In this document: one piece after another, positions 16,064 to 24,804 of the stretch
How the letters are laid out: every line of letters begins with the position of its first letter
Numbering within the stretch: position 1 is the first letter of the stretch
From: an uncultured Alphaproteobacteria bacterium
GTDB taxonomy: Bacteria; Pseudomonadota; Alphaproteobacteria; Micavibrionales; Micavibrionaceae
Assembly: GCA_946480475.1 (NCBI GenBank)
Contig: CAMLJM010000004.1
Span: 61,297-125,296 of the forward strand
Direction: 5' to 3'
Length of the DNA stretch: 64,000 bases
Program-made: the position numbers and the translations under genes
Notes under the pieces: model-generated
What the model saw: only the letters and a program-made list of their open reading frames with translations
Databases searched by the model: none
What the model was told of the DNA's origin: nothing

Positions 16064-16090
16064 AAAGGCCCTCATAAGGGCCTTTGTTTT
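16064..16090. terminator. Terminator between flaF and the FlaG-like gene
   Basis: AAAGGCCCT (16064-16072) / AGGGCCTTT (16077-16085), loop CATA, then GTTTT. The A-rich left flank also allows termination of the minus-strand gene. Confidence 0.9.
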
Positions 16091-16108
16091 ATGATCGCTT
16101 TTCAATAA

Positions 16109-16600
16109 TTAAGCGTACACGGTTACGGCTGAATAACCCGCATTGGTATTACCGGCGCTGGCAGCACTGCTGAAAGCGGCGATTTGCTGCTGGGTCGGCG
16201 CACTGGTGCGCGGCGCTGGCGCATCTGCCGTTTGAGTCTCTGGCGTGGGTGTTGTTTGCGCTTGAGCCGTTTGTTGTTGCGCCTGCGGCACTGATTCCTG
16301 TTCTGAACGCGGCTGCGCCGCCTCTTGCTGAATCTGTGCACGGCGTGCTTCGTCACGGGCACGGCTTTGCAATAATGTTTCTGATGGGATCTGGTCGATT
16401 ACATCACGTGTCTCGGCATTACGATACTGCAGGACAGCGGTGTCATAGTTGATATCGACATAAACGCTGAGGGAAGGTGCGCGCGCAATCTTCTGCGTGC
16501 GGGCTGGATTAGCCGTAAACACGTCAGCATTGCCCGATGCTTCCGCGCTAGCGCGGAGCAGAGTCGCATTCTGAATCGCTGAATTGACCGCTTCGATCAT
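16109..16600 (-). CDS. FlaG-like flagellar protein (163 aa)
   Basis: The diagnostic part is residues ~40-75: LSVYVDINYDTAVLQYRN, AETRDVIDQIPSETLL. This fits the FlaG-family strand 'V.V.D..TG.VI.QIPSE..L' well. The N-terminus is Ala/Ser-rich and the C-terminal half is Gln/Pro/Thr low-complexity, ending in AGYSAVTVYA, so the protein is longer than classic FlaG. FlaG proteins affect filament length; the exact role is unclear. It faces flaF across a shared terminator and has its own sigma-70 promoter (16685-16713) and a hairpin leader. Confidence 0.75.
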   Translation of the reverse strand: MIEAVNSAIQNATLLRASAEASGNADVFTANPARTQKIARAPSLSVYVDINYDTAVLQYRNAETRDVIDQIPSETLLQSRARDEARRAQIQQEAAQPRSEQESVPQAQQQTAQAQTTPTPETQTADAPAPRTSAPTQQQIAAFSSAASAGNTNAGYSAVTVYA

Positions 16601-16621
16601 ATTCCTAACCGTGTTTCAAAC

Positions 16622-16671
16622 TGTACCATCTTCAATTTCCTCAGGACCCCTCCTGATGGAATGATGGTACA
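16622..16671 (-). promoter_or_regulatory. Long hairpin in the 5' leader of the FlaG-like gene
   Basis: On the minus strand TGTACCATC pairs with GATGGTACA (nine perfect bp at the base), followed inward by TTCC/GGAA and CAGGA/TCCTG with a GGGG loop. The predicted transcript start (~16678) is a few bases before it, so the mRNA would begin with this structure. The element ATCAGGAGG in the apical part recurs in the flagellin 2 leader loop. Confidence 0.6.
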
Positions 16672-16684
16672 ATACCCTACTTTC

Positions 16685-16713
16685 ATAATATACAAAGCCG
16701 TGTCAAAAGTCAA
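16685..16713 (-). promoter_or_regulatory. Sigma-70 promoter of the FlaG-like gene
   Basis: On the minus strand: -35 TTGACT (16713-16708), 17-base spacer, -10 TATTAT (16690-16685). Both hexamers match consensus at five of six positions. Confidence 0.75.
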
Positions 16714-17225
16714 GAAAATGCCCTAGTAACCAACCCTATCTTCTAAAGTAGGAGAGCAGTATTCATGTGCAGCACTTAGCCAAATTAGTGAGAAAAATAA
16801 GAAATTACTACAGAATATAAATAGCGAATATTTATGATTATTACTGTATTACTTTGTTTTTTACTTTTTAAACCTTGAGTATAATCCCTCCTGTCACAAA
16901 TAATCTTTTGGTTATCCTACTGTTTTTACTTGCTAACTTCATGTTTTTTAGCATCTTTTTAAGAATTTTAGCTTCATAATATTGGTAATACAGGAAAAAA
17001 CAGGTACAAAATGCCGCCCTCTTAAAGGCGGCCCATAAGATTCCGGTTCAAAGGCATCCCTTTAATGGGGGATAATCGCAAAGGTTACGGGAAAGTTGGC
17101 GTTTGCCAGCCTTCGAAAACTCCTGTAATCTTAAGGAAATGGACGATTTTGTTCGTCCCGATTCTTTATTCCTTCCGCTTGCCTTCCGGCAATTTTTTTA
17201 CAGTACCGCTTGATAAACAGGGTTA
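16714..17225. other. AT-rich gene-free region between the FlaG-like gene and fliF
   Basis: No convincing open frame. The first ~280 bases are much more AT-rich than their surroundings. A TATAAT hexamer occurs near 16881 without a good -35. A GCCGCC/GGCGGC hairpin lies at 17013-17032. Near fliF I see GG and GC pairs at 17098-17112 spaced one base too short for a sigma-54 promoter. The fliF operon promoter must lie here but I cannot define it. Confidence 0.5.
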
Positions 17226-18875
17226 ATGTCCGTGAACAGTTTTCTTGAAACCCTTAAACAACTTGGCCCCACGCGCCTCGCGATCATGGGCAGCATTTTG
17301 CTCGGGCTGCTCCTGTTCTTTGTGTTTGTCTCCATGCGCGTTTCTGCGCCCAATATGAAACTGCTTTACGAAGATCTGTCATCGACAGATTCAAATGCGA
17401 TTGTCAGCAAACTGGAAGCCAACGAAATCCCGTACGAAGTATCTGATGATGGCGCGCGCGTCAGCGTCCCTGATGACGCTGTAGGCCGTGCGCGCATGTT
17501 GCTGGCCCAGGAAGGCCTGCCAAATGGCGGCAATATGGGTTACGAGATTTTCGACAGCCAGAATGGCTTTGGCACCACCAATTTCGTACAGAATATTAAT
17601 CAGGTCCGTGCGCTGGAAGGCGAACTGGCCCGTACGATCAGTTCATTAGACCAGATCCGCAATGCCCGTGTTCACCTGGTCCTGCCGCAACGTGAACTGT
17701 TCAGCCGTGAAAGCCGCACCGCGAGCGGCAGCGTTTTTCTGTCCTTACGCCCCGGTGCGCAATTGTCGCAGGAACAAATTCTTGCCATCCAGTCTCTCGT
17801 AGCCTCAGCTGTGCCGCAAATGAAAGCTGAAACCGTAGCTGTGATCGACAGCAACGGTAAGCTGCTGGCTAAGGGCGGGGAAATAGGCGATGCCGCCGTG
17901 CCGCTGAAAGCTGAAGAGCTGCGCCGCGAGTATGAAACCCGCATGACCGGTTCTATCGAAGATATGCTGGGCCGGATTGTTGGTTATGGCCGCGTCCGCG
18001 CAAATGTTACCGCTGAAATGAACTTTGATCGTATCAGCACCGCTGAAGAACTGTTCGATCCGGAATCTGCTGTTATACGCTCTTCGCAAACTACAGAAGA
18101 AAACAACCTGGAACGTACGCCACCCGATGGCAATGTATCCGTACAAAACAACCTGCCCGGCGTCGCCGGTGACTCGCTGATCGATCCAAAGCCTACACTG
18201 GAAGGCAACAAGATCGAGGAAGTCACCAATTACGAAATCAGCAAGACCATTCGTAATACAGTTCGTGAAACAGGCGAAGTAAAACGTCTCTCTGTAGCGG
18301 TTCTGGTCGACGGCACATATACCACGGCTGAAGATGGCGCCAAAACATATCAGCCACGCAGCCAACAAGAATTGGATCAGATCGCAGCATTGGTTCGCTC
18401 TGCTATCGGCTATGATGAGAAACGCGGCGACACGATCGAAGTCGTCAACATGCAGTTCGCTGAGATCATGGATGATGAAACCCTTGCTGACGACAGCATG
18501 CTGTTTGGCTTTGAAAAGAGTGATCTGCTGCAGGCTGTAGAAATCATCACCGTGGCCGTCATGATCATCCTGGTGATCTTGCTGGTGCTGCAGCCGATGG
18601 TGGGCCGCTTGCTTGCAACAGATACGCCGAAGCTGGATGAAGGCCTGGAGACAGATTTGCTGGCCGCCCGCCCGATGAATCCACAACTGACAGGCCCATC
18701 CGGTGAGCAATTTACGCCTGATCAGCTTGAAGAAGGCGAAGAAGAACTGATCGACATGAGCCGCGTTGAAGGCAAAGTCAAAGCATCTTCTGTGAAGAAA
18801 GTTGAAGACATTGTAGACTCCTACCCTGCTGAAACCGTATCGGTTATTCGCAGCTGGATGACACAAGAGACATAA
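17226..18875 (+). CDS. fliF: MS-ring protein FliF (549 aa)
   Basis: Inner-membrane ring on which the whole flagellum is built. Two membrane segments: about residues 18-38 (LAIMGSILLGLLLFFVFV) and ~438-460 (LLQAVEIITVAVMIILVILL). Between them lie the ring-building motifs, including LYEDLSSTDSNAIVSKLEANEIPYEV and the family block RVHLVLPQRELFSRE. The C-terminal cytoplasmic tail (...VEDIVDSYPAETVSVIRSWM) binds FliG. First gene of fliF-G-H-N-motA. The ribosome site (AGGG) is weak. Confidence 0.97.
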   Translation: MSVNSFLETLKQLGPTRLAIMGSILLGLLLFFVFVSMRVSAPNMKLLYEDLSSTDSNAIVSKLEANEIPYEVSDDGARVSVPDDAVGRARMLLAQEGLPNGGNMGYEIFDSQNGFGTTNFVQNINQVRALEGELARTISSLDQIRNARVHLVLPQRELFSRESRTASGSVFLSLRPGAQLSQEQILAIQSLVASAVPQMKAETVAVIDSNGKLLAKGGEIGDAAVPLKAEELRREYETRMTGSIEDMLGRIVGYGRVRANVTAEMNFDRISTAEELFDPESAVIRSSQTTEENNLERTPPDGNVSVQNNLPGVAGDSLIDPKPTLEGNKIEEVTNYEISKTIRNTVRETGEVKRLSVAVLVDGTYTTAEDGAKTYQPRSQQELDQIAALVRSAIGYDEKRGDTIEVVNMQFAEIMDDETLADDSMLFGFEKSDLLQAVEIITVAVMIILVILLVLQPMVGRLLATDTPKLDEGLETDLLAARPMNPQLTGPSGEQFTPDQLEEGEEELIDMSRVEGKVKASSVKKVEDIVDSYPAETVSVIRSWMTQET

Positions 18876-18902
18876 TGAACGTGGTGCGGGGAGAAGAATA
18901 AC

Positions 18903-19919
18903 ATGCGCGTTCGCGAGGATTACCGTACCCTTAGTGGGCCAGAAAAAGCAGCCATCTTCCTGCTGGCGCTGGGCGAGGATTATACCGCCAAGATTTTTGA
19001 AATGATGGATGACGAGGAGATCATGGAAATCTCCCAGACGATGGCCAACCTGGGTAAGGTCAGCGCCAACGTTGTCGAACGCCTGTTCATTGATTTCGCC
19101 GAACAAATGACATCGACCGGCGCCCTTGTCGGCACACTCGACTCTACTGAACGCCTGCTGATCAAAGTTCTGGGTAAAGATAAAGTCGGCCAGATCATGG
19201 AAGAGATCCGTGGTCCCGCCGGCCGTACGATGTGGGAAAAGCTTGGTAACGTGAACGAGGAAATCCTCGCGAACTTCCTGCAAAAAGAATATCCGCAAAC
19301 TGTGGCCGTCGTCATGTCAAAGGTCAGCACCGATCACGCCGCACGTGTTCTGGCATTGCTGCCTGAGAATTTCGCGCTGGAAGTTGTGCACCGTATGCTG
19401 CGCATGGAGGCTGTGCAAAAGGAAGTGCTGGACGATGTTGAAAAGACACTCCGCACTGAGTTCATGGCGAACCTGTCCCGTACCCAGCGCCGCGATTCAC
19501 ACGAGCTTATGGCTGAAATCTTCAACAGCCTGGATCGCTCTGTGGAAACCAAGTTCATGGAAGAACTGGAAAAGACGGTTCCGGAATCTGCCGAAAAGAT
19601 CCGCAGCCTGATGTTCACATTCGAAGACCTCATCAAGCTCGATCCGACATCGATCCAGACACTTATCCGCGCTGTCGACAAGGACAAGCTGCCAACCGCG
19701 CTCAAGGGCGCCACCGAAACACTGCGCGACCTGTTCTTCTCGAACATGTCCGAGCGTGCTGCCAAGATTATGAAGGAAGATATGGCCGCCATGGGCCCTG
19801 TCCGCCTCAAGGAAGTGGAAGAAGCTCAACAATATATCGTCACCGTTACCAAAGATCTGGAAGGCCGTGGCGAGATTGTCATTGCTTCTGGTAACGAAGA
19901 AGACGAACTTATTTACTGA
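18903..19919 (+). CDS. fliG: Flagellar motor switch protein FliG (338 aa)
   Basis: Rotor protein that sits on FliF and receives torque from the stator. The N-terminal [20 protein letters not shown] is the FliF-binding start; the middle carries the [16 protein letters not shown] and EVVHRM blocks; the C-terminal torque domain has the [11 protein letters not shown] and [18 protein letters not shown] blocks with the charged residues needed for stator contact. Its stop overlaps the fliH start (ATGATG-type junction). Confidence 0.98.
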   Translation: MRVREDYRTLSGPEKAAIFLLALGEDYTAKIFEMMDDEEIMEISQTMANLGKVSANVVERLFIDFAEQMTSTGALVGTLDSTERLLIKVLGKDKVGQIMEEIRGPAGRTMWEKLGNVNEEILANFLQKEYPQTVAVVMSKVSTDHAARVLALLPENFALEVVHRMLRMEAVQKEVLDDVEKTLRTEFMANLSRTQRRDSHELMAEIFNSLDRSVETKFMEELEKTVPESAEKIRSLMFTFEDLIKLDPTSIQTLIRAVDKDKLPTALKGATETLRDLFFSNMSERAAKIMKEDMAAMGPVRLKEVEEAQQYIVTVTKDLEGRGEIVIASGNEEDELIY

Positions 19920-20683
19920 TGCCTTACCGCAAGCCTGATCCCCTGCTTACAAGACCAGCACGCAAATTCATGTTTGACGTGAACGATTTTGATGAGAAGG
20001 ATGCGCCGGAAGTTCCTGATGAACCGCCACCGCCCCCACCGCCAACATTCTCGGAAGCTGAGCTAGAACGTGCACGTCGCGATTCCTTAGCCAAGGGCCG
20101 TGAGGAAGCCGCTGCTGAAGCCGAGGCCAGTCGTGAGCGTCGCGTTGCCGATCTTTTGCAAACCATATCGCGGGAATTCTCGACATTGTTTGCGGCAGAA
20201 GATCTGCGTAATGCCCAATATGAGGCCGAATCAGTGCGCCTGACATTGGCCACTTTGCAGCGTCTTTTCCCGGCGATGAACCAGAAATACGGCCTTTCAG
20301 AGATACAGCGCGTCATTCAGGAAGTTCTGGAAAGTCAGCGCGAGCAAGCCACAATCAAGATAGAAGTTGAGCCTGATTATGTCGAAACCATACGGGATCA
20401 CGTCAAAAGAGTGCTGAAACAGGCGAATATCAGCGGAAATTGCGAAGTTACGGGTAATCAGGCCTTAGGCCCTGGCGACTGCCGCATGAGTTGGGAAAAC
20501 GGGGGAGCCTTACGCGAAAGCACCGCCGTCGCTGAGGATATCGAACGCCATATGCAGGTGATACTTGCTGAGAGGCCGCGCCTGCGGGATAATAAGAGAA
20601 GTGAATCCCCCGCAGAAAACCTGCCTGCCCCGCTGTCTGATAAGTCCGAAGATCCGGCAGCCCCGCAAGGAGAACAAGAATGA
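19919..20683 (+). CDS. fliH: Flagellar assembly protein FliH (254 aa)
   Basis: FliH binds the FliI ATPase and delivers it to the export gate. The N-terminal ~45 residues hold a PPPPPPP tract, followed by a long charged coiled region (AEAEASRERRVADLL) and a C-terminal domain with the VEPDYVETIRDHVKRVL block and CRMSWENGGA. The ~50-residue acidic tail is extra. Identification rests on position between fliG and fliN plus this layout, since FliH is poorly conserved. It overlaps both neighbours by a few bases, so translation is coupled across fliG-fliH-fliN. Confidence 0.88.
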   Translation: MPYRKPDPLLTRPARKFMFDVNDFDEKDAPEVPDEPPPPPPPTFSEAELERARRDSLAKGREEAAAEAEASRERRVADLLQTISREFSTLFAAEDLRNAQYEAESVRLTLATLQRLFPAMNQKYGLSEIQRVIQEVLESQREQATIKIEVEPDYVETIRDHVKRVLKQANISGNCEVTGNQALGPGDCRMSWENGGALRESTAVAEDIERHMQVILAERPRLRDNKRSESPAENLPAPLSDKSEDPAAPQGEQE

Positions 20684-21027
20684 GCGACGATAACAAACCC
20701 GGTGACATGGCCTATCAGGAAATTGCAGGCAAGGGCCCTGAGAAGAACGACGAGCAGGAATATGCTTACGGCGAACCTATGGCCAGCGATGTCACAGCCA
20801 TCTATGACATTCCCGTACAGGTTTCTGCCGTACTGGGACGCGCCAACATGCAGGTCAGCCAGTTGCTGAAACTCGGCCGTGGCGCCGTTGTCGAACTGGA
20901 CCGCAAGGTTGGTGAAGCAATCGACATTTACGTCAACAACCGCTTGGTCGCCCGCGGCGAAGTTGTGGTTGTGGAAGATAAACTCGGCGTGACCATGACC
21001 GAGATCGTCAAATCTGATCGTTCCTGA
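20680..21027 (+). CDS. fliN: Flagellar motor switch protein FliN (115 aa)
   Basis: C-ring component. The SpoA domain spans residues ~40-112: DIPVQVSAVLGRANMQVSQLLKLGRGAVVELDR followed by IDIYVNNRLVARGEVVVVEDKLGV, all classic. The N-terminal 35 residues are charged and variable. Overlaps fliH by four bases and is 16 bases from motA. FliM is not in this window. Confidence 0.97.
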   Translation: MSDDNKPGDMAYQEIAGKGPEKNDEQEYAYGEPMASDVTAIYDIPVQVSAVLGRANMQVSQLLKLGRGAVVELDRKVGEAIDIYVNNRLVARGEVVVVEDKLGVTMTEIVKSDRS

Positions 21028-21043
21028 TCTATAGGTATTTTCA

Positions 21044-21889
21044 ATGGCTACGGAAGCGCAACTCTCCGCCACAGGACAGGGTAATGACCCTGTGGTAAAG
21101 ATACGACCACCGCGTTCTTCTGCCGATGTATTTACTTTATTTGGTGCGTTTGGATCACTGGCATTGATTGCGGGTGCCATTGCCTACGGCCAAAGCAATG
21201 CCAGTTTCCTTGATATCCCCTCTATCATGATTGTTGTTCTGGGAACAATTACAGCCACGTCCATTTCTTACACAGGCGAAGAAATGCGTAATGTGATCGG
21301 CATCCTGGGCAGCACGATGGCGCGCCAGATCCGTAAGCCCTCAGTCGTGGCGCGGCAATTAATGGATATCGCCACACTCTGCCGCAAAAAAGGCACGCTC
21401 ATTCTTTCAAGCCTTGATGCTGAATTGCGCCGTGATCCGCTGATCTATCGCGCCATGCAGCTGGTAGTGGATGGTTATACAGGGGATGATATCGACCGCG
21501 TACTGGGACAGGAAATTGATGCCCTTGTTGATCGTCACCGTCGATCTGCCTCTATATTGCGCCGCGCTTCAGAAATCGCCCCGGCTATGGGCCTGATCGG
21601 TACACTCGTGGGTCTTGTACAGATGCTGGCATCGCTTGATGATCCCTCCACGATTGGCCCGGCGATGGCGCTTGCTCTTCTCACCACATTTTATGGCGCC
21701 ATCATGGGCCTTGTGCTGCTGGCGCCGCTGGCGGGCAAGCTGGAGCGTAATTCCAATGATGAGGCGATGATCCGCATCCTGATTATGAACGCCGCCGTAT
21801 CTATCGCACGCCAGGAAAATCCGCGCCGCCTTGAGATGATACTCAATAGCGACCTGCCGCCCGATGAGCGGATCAAGTATTTTGATTAA
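21044..21889 (+). CDS. motA: MotA/PomA-type stator protein (281 aa)
   Basis: Ion channel stator subunit. Four membrane segments are visible, two near residues 30-70 and two in the C-terminal half with the channel prolines: ASEIAPAMGLIGTLVGL and GPAMALALLTTFYGAIMG. The cytoplasmic loop between them has the charged helix expected for rotor contact (LDAELRRDP...). The form resembles PomA/MotA of the fliF-G-H-N cluster of other alphaproteobacteria. No motB is adjacent, so the partner is encoded elsewhere. The ion (proton or sodium) cannot be read from this. Confidence 0.92.
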   Translation: MATEAQLSATGQGNDPVVKIRPPRSSADVFTLFGAFGSLALIAGAIAYGQSNASFLDIPSIMIVVLGTITATSISYTGEEMRNVIGILGSTMARQIRKPSVVARQLMDIATLCRKKGTLILSSLDAELRRDPLIYRAMQLVVDGYTGDDIDRVLGQEIDALVDRHRRSASILRRASEIAPAMGLIGTLVGLVQMLASLDDPSTIGPAMALALLTTFYGAIMGLVLLAPLAGKLERNSNDEAMIRILIMNAAVSIARQENPRRLEMILNSDLPPDERIKYFD

Positions 21890-21910
21890 TGGGCGCTGAT
21901 TATTCATTGA

Positions 21911-22360
21911 CTATTCCTGGTCTTCGAACCAGATTTCGCAGTTATAGTTCCAGCAGATTTCTTCGCCCTTTTTAATGTCGCGCAATGCAATCGCGGTCAT
22001 CGTATAGGCATCGAAATCCTGGTCCAGCATGATGTTGGGATCATTGCTGTGGTTATACAGCATGATATAACCGAGAGGCATGCAATACTCTTCATCTTCG
22101 TAGTTGCCGTCCCAATCCAGCAGGTAACCATCCGGCGCTTCACCGTTGTCGTAAACGTTGCGTTTGGATACGGGAATGACAGGGGCCACTTCAATGATTT
22201 CGCCTTTTTTGAAGTCCCGATAGGCAAAAACCCCACGGCCCTTACCGGAAACGGTTTCCTTCCAGCGGATTTCAGCCCCCGGCAGCCCCCCTTCGGCCAC
22301 AGTAATTTCACGGCCCTGATATTCAGTCGTTTGTTTCTTCTGGGCGCTGGTTTTTGTCAT
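21911..22360 (-). CDS. SET-domain protein, putative protein-lysine methyltransferase (149 aa)
   Basis: SET domains transfer methyl groups from S-adenosylmethionine to lysine. The SET landmarks are in order: GRGVFA at residues 41-46 (cofactor binding), YNHSNDPN around 102-109 (the NHS knot), and GEEICWNY at 132-139 with the active-site tyrosine at 139. No pre-SET or other domain; the protein is a minimal SET unit. Start chosen at ATG 22360 behind AGAGGATG. It lies on the minus strand inside the flagellar island between motA and flbD. The substrate is unknown; a flagellar protein is only an inference from position. Confidence 0.82.
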   Translation of the reverse strand: MTKTSAQKKQTTEYQGREITVAEGGLPGAEIRWKETVSGKGRGVFAYRDFKKGEIIEVAPVIPVSKRNVYDNGEAPDGYLLDWDGNYEDEEYCMPLGYIMLYNHSNDPNIMLDQDFDAYTMTAIALRDIKKGEEICWNYNCEIWFEDQE

Positions 22361-22414
22361 TATGCATCCTCTAATACACAAGAATCGATAAGTCCCCTAA
22401 GGGCGGCGCACCAT

Positions 22415-22426
22415 AACAATATTGTT
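22415..22426. promoter_or_regulatory. Perfect palindrome upstream of the SET gene
   Basis: AACAATATTGTT, a 12-bp perfect palindrome 55 bases before the SET-gene start, suitable as an operator. No factor is known. Confidence 0.3.
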
Positions 22427-22506
22427 CGGGAATCGCAAGAAAACAGAGGCTTTCTCCTGAGTATTTATGGCGTTAGGATTCAGAAGATTTACACGCAGCC
22501 ACCGTT

Positions 22507-23211
22507 TCAACACACCGCCAATAGTCGAGGTGGATTCCAGGGGCGCGCGCCTTCCCACGGGCATTCAGGGTTACCTGCCGGAATCGGAACCGCGCGATGG
22601 ATAAGTGGGCGTCGACTTCCCAGGCAGGCCTGACGCCACATATCGCCAATTCCGGGACGGAAAGGTTGGACATCATCTTTTTTATCAAATTCATGACCGC
22701 CGCGAATGGTAGGCGCACGGGCAATCGCCTGACCGGTAAGCAGGCATTCCGTCACAGGATCGTTGTAGCCGCACATGATCCTGTCTTCACTATTCATGAA
22801 AGGCTTATAAGTGCCGCCATCCTGATGAAATTCATAAGTTTCAGGGTGATATCCCTCATCGCGGACAACGCGTAATTCAGCCTGCAAACCTGTTTTATGC
22901 TGCATCATGGCCAGATCACTGCAGATCAGCGCTAACTCATTCGTCCAGACCATAGAAGAGTTTTTGGCCAGTACATTCAGATCATCCAGACTATAAGCAA
23001 CAGACACATAGGCCAATCCGTCAGCAACACGCGTATTGTGCCAGAGGTTCTGATGAAGCAGCCATATACCCAGATCATTGAAGCACCCCTTAATCGGACG
23101 AGGCAGCAGAACCATTGATTCTTCCGGACCTCTTTCATAACTGAAAAGCGCCTCTGTTGTTTCCACGACTGCGATTTCGGGATCATCAGGAATATAAGTT
23201 GGTCTTGGCAT
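22507..23211 (-). CDS. Putative Fe(II)-dioxygenase-like protein, DUF1826-like (234 aa)
   Basis: Unassigned with certainty. It contains a HxD motif, EFHQDGG (His129, Asp131), and a later PLIHRAVP (His205), the spacing of the iron-binding facial triad of cupin-type Fe(II)/2-oxoglutarate oxygenases. The overall pattern recalls DUF1826 proteins. No signal peptide or membrane segment. It shares orientation with the SET gene, 150 bases away, so the two could be one transcript. Start supported by GGACAGGAC. A chemistry call would need structure prediction. Confidence 0.5.
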   Translation of the reverse strand: MPRPTYIPDDPEIAVVETTEALFSYERGPEESMVLLPRPIKGCFNDLGIWLLHQNLWHNTRVADGLAYVSVAYSLDDLNVLAKNSSMVWTNELALICSDLAMMQHKTGLQAELRVVRDEGYHPETYEFHQDGGTYKPFMNSEDRIMCGYNDPVTECLLTGQAIARAPTIRGGHEFDKKDDVQPFRPGIGDMWRQACLGSRRPLIHRAVPIPAGNPECPWEGARPWNPPRLLAVC

Positions 23212-23282
23212 GTCCTGTCCATTTTTGTGATTTCAGATACCTTAACCGCCGCCTATTTTTTATGTCAATAAAAAGCTTATCT

Positions 23283-23298
23283 CCTTGGATTTCCAAGG
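23283..23298. promoter_or_regulatory. Inverted repeat in the flbD promoter region
   Basis: CCTTGGA-TT-TCCAAGG, perfect seven-base arms, 46 bases before the flbD start codon. Possible operator or leader hairpin. Confidence 0.4.
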
Positions 23299-23344
23299 AT
23301 TTGACCCTATGATTAATGAATCAAAGGGGTTTAGGATTTAAGAC

Positions 23345-24733
23345 ATGCGTTTAATGATTGTTGGACAGCTGGAAGGCTATATCAGTGCTGCGGGCAAGAT
23401 CGCGCTTCAGCGCGGGGCCAAAGTCATGCACTGCGAGGATATTGAGCAAGCCCTGGGCGCTTTGCGTAATGGCAAGGGTGCCGATGTCGCCATGGTCGAC
23501 ATCAAGCAAAAGATCGGCGTCTTTGTTGAAACCCTGAAAAATGAACGTATACACTTGCCTGTGGTGGCCTGTGGTGTTGGCACCGATGCCCGTTCCGCCG
23601 TGAGGGCCATTCAGGAAGGCGCCAAAGAATACGTACCGCTGCCACCGGATGCTGAACTGATTGCTGCCGTACTGGCCGCCGTCACGCAAGAAGACAACAC
23701 CATGATCGCGAACGACGCGGCCATGCAGAATGTTCTGAAGATGGCCGAGAAGATCGCGCCTTCCGAAGCGACTGTCCTGATCACCGGGGAATCCGGCACA
23801 GGTAAAGAAGTGATGTCGCGTTACATCCACAATCATTCCAAGCGCAAGAACGGTAACTTCATCGCCATCAACTGCGCCGCCATTCCGGAGAACCTGCTTG
23901 AGTCCGAACTCTTCGGTCACGAGAAAGGCGCTTTCACAGGCGCCACATCACGCCGTCTGGGTAAGTTTGAGGAAGCCAGCGGCGGCACATTGTTGCTGGA
24001 TGAAGTATCGGAAATGCACCCGCTGCTGCAGGCAAAATTGCTGCGCGCCATTCAGGAAAAAGAAATTACCCGCATTGGCAGCAATGATGCCGTGCGGGTT
24101 GATGTGCGTATCGTTGCGACATCCAACCGCAACCTGGAAGAAAGCGTGAAAAAAGGCGAATTCCGTGAAGACCTTTATTTCCGCCTAAACGTTGTGAATC
24201 TGCGCCTGCCTTCACTGCGCGAGCGTCCAAACGATCTGGCCCCTCTGGCTCAGTTCTTTGCTGACAAATACGCCGAGGCCAACGGTGTTGCGAAGAAGGT
24301 CTTATCATCCGATAGCATTCTGAAACTGAAATCCTACACTTGGCGCGGCAATATCCGTGAACTGGAAAACACTATGCACCGCGCCATCCTGATGTCGATG
24401 GAAGATCAGATTGAACCGGATGCGATTATTCTGCCCGAAGGAAACACATGGTCGGGCGGCACCTCGCCCACAGCAAATCGTGCACCAGACCCTGCAGGAG
24501 TTTCCAGTGCTGGCGGCAGCGGCGTTAAAAACCCTGGCGCTGTTGAAAATATGATTGGCCGCACACTGGCCGATGTTGAACGCGATATGATCCTGAATAC
24601 GCTGGATCATTGCCTGGGCAACCGTACGCATGCGGCGAATATTCTGGGCATTTCCATCCGCACGCTGCGTAATAAGCTGAACGAATATAAGGACGCCGGC
24701 ATCAATATTCCGGCAGCTGCAGGCGAGCGTTAG
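23345..24733 (+). CDS. flbD: Sigma-54-dependent flagellar regulator FlbD (462 aa)
   Basis: Activates (and for early genes represses) flagellar promoters. Residues 1-115 are a receiver-like domain: the acceptor-strand Asp is present (MVDIK) but the early acidic pair is missing (LMIVGQLEG) and the usual Lys is replaced in a VACGVGTD context, as in atypical FlbD receivers. AAA+ domain ~118-345: Walker A GESGTGKE (~147), GAFTGA loop contacting sigma-54 (~195), Walker [10 protein letters not shown] (~215), arginine-finger region. Fis-type helix-turn-helix ~425-450 ([20 protein letters not shown]). Ribosome site AAGGGG/AGGA upstream. The sigma-54 promoter at 2456 is a natural target; fliX encodes its partner. 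Confidence 0.95.
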   Translation: MRLMIVGQLEGYISAAGKIALQRGAKVMHCEDIEQALGALRNGKGADVAMVDIKQKIGVFVETLKNERIHLPVVACGVGTDARSAVRAIQEGAKEYVPLPPDAELIAAVLAAVTQEDNTMIANDAAMQNVLKMAEKIAPSEATVLITGESGTGKEVMSRYIHNHSKRKNGNFIAINCAAIPENLLESELFGHEKGAFTGATSRRLGKFEEASGGTLLLDEVSEMHPLLQAKLLRAIQEKEITRIGSNDAVRVDVRIVATSNRNLEESVKKGEFREDLYFRLNVVNLRLPSLRERPNDLAPLAQFFADKYAEANGVAKKVLSSDSILKLKSYTWRGNIRELENTMHRAILMSMEDQIEPDAIILPEGNTWSGGTSPTANRAPDPAGVSSAGGSGVKNPGAVENMIGRTLADVERDMILNTLDHCLGNRTHAANILGISIRTLRNKLNEYKDAGINIPAAAGER

Positions 24734-24804
24734 CCTGAATTGACACCACTCTATTAGACTGCTTAACTGACCCTGTTTCATAAAAAATATAACAGGAGCA
24801 GGAA

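Noticed and set aside
17098..17112. Sigma-54 promoter before fliF (TTGGCGTTTGCCAGC)
   Set aside because: The GG and GC pairs are nine bases apart, one short of the required ten, and the position is part of a small inverted repeat.
17805..19298. Long minus-strand frame (497 codons) opposite fliF and fliG
   Set aside because: It lies wholly antisense to two highly conserved genes, has no ribosome site and its protein is Phe/His/Gln-rich without motifs, as expected from the reverse of biased coding frames.
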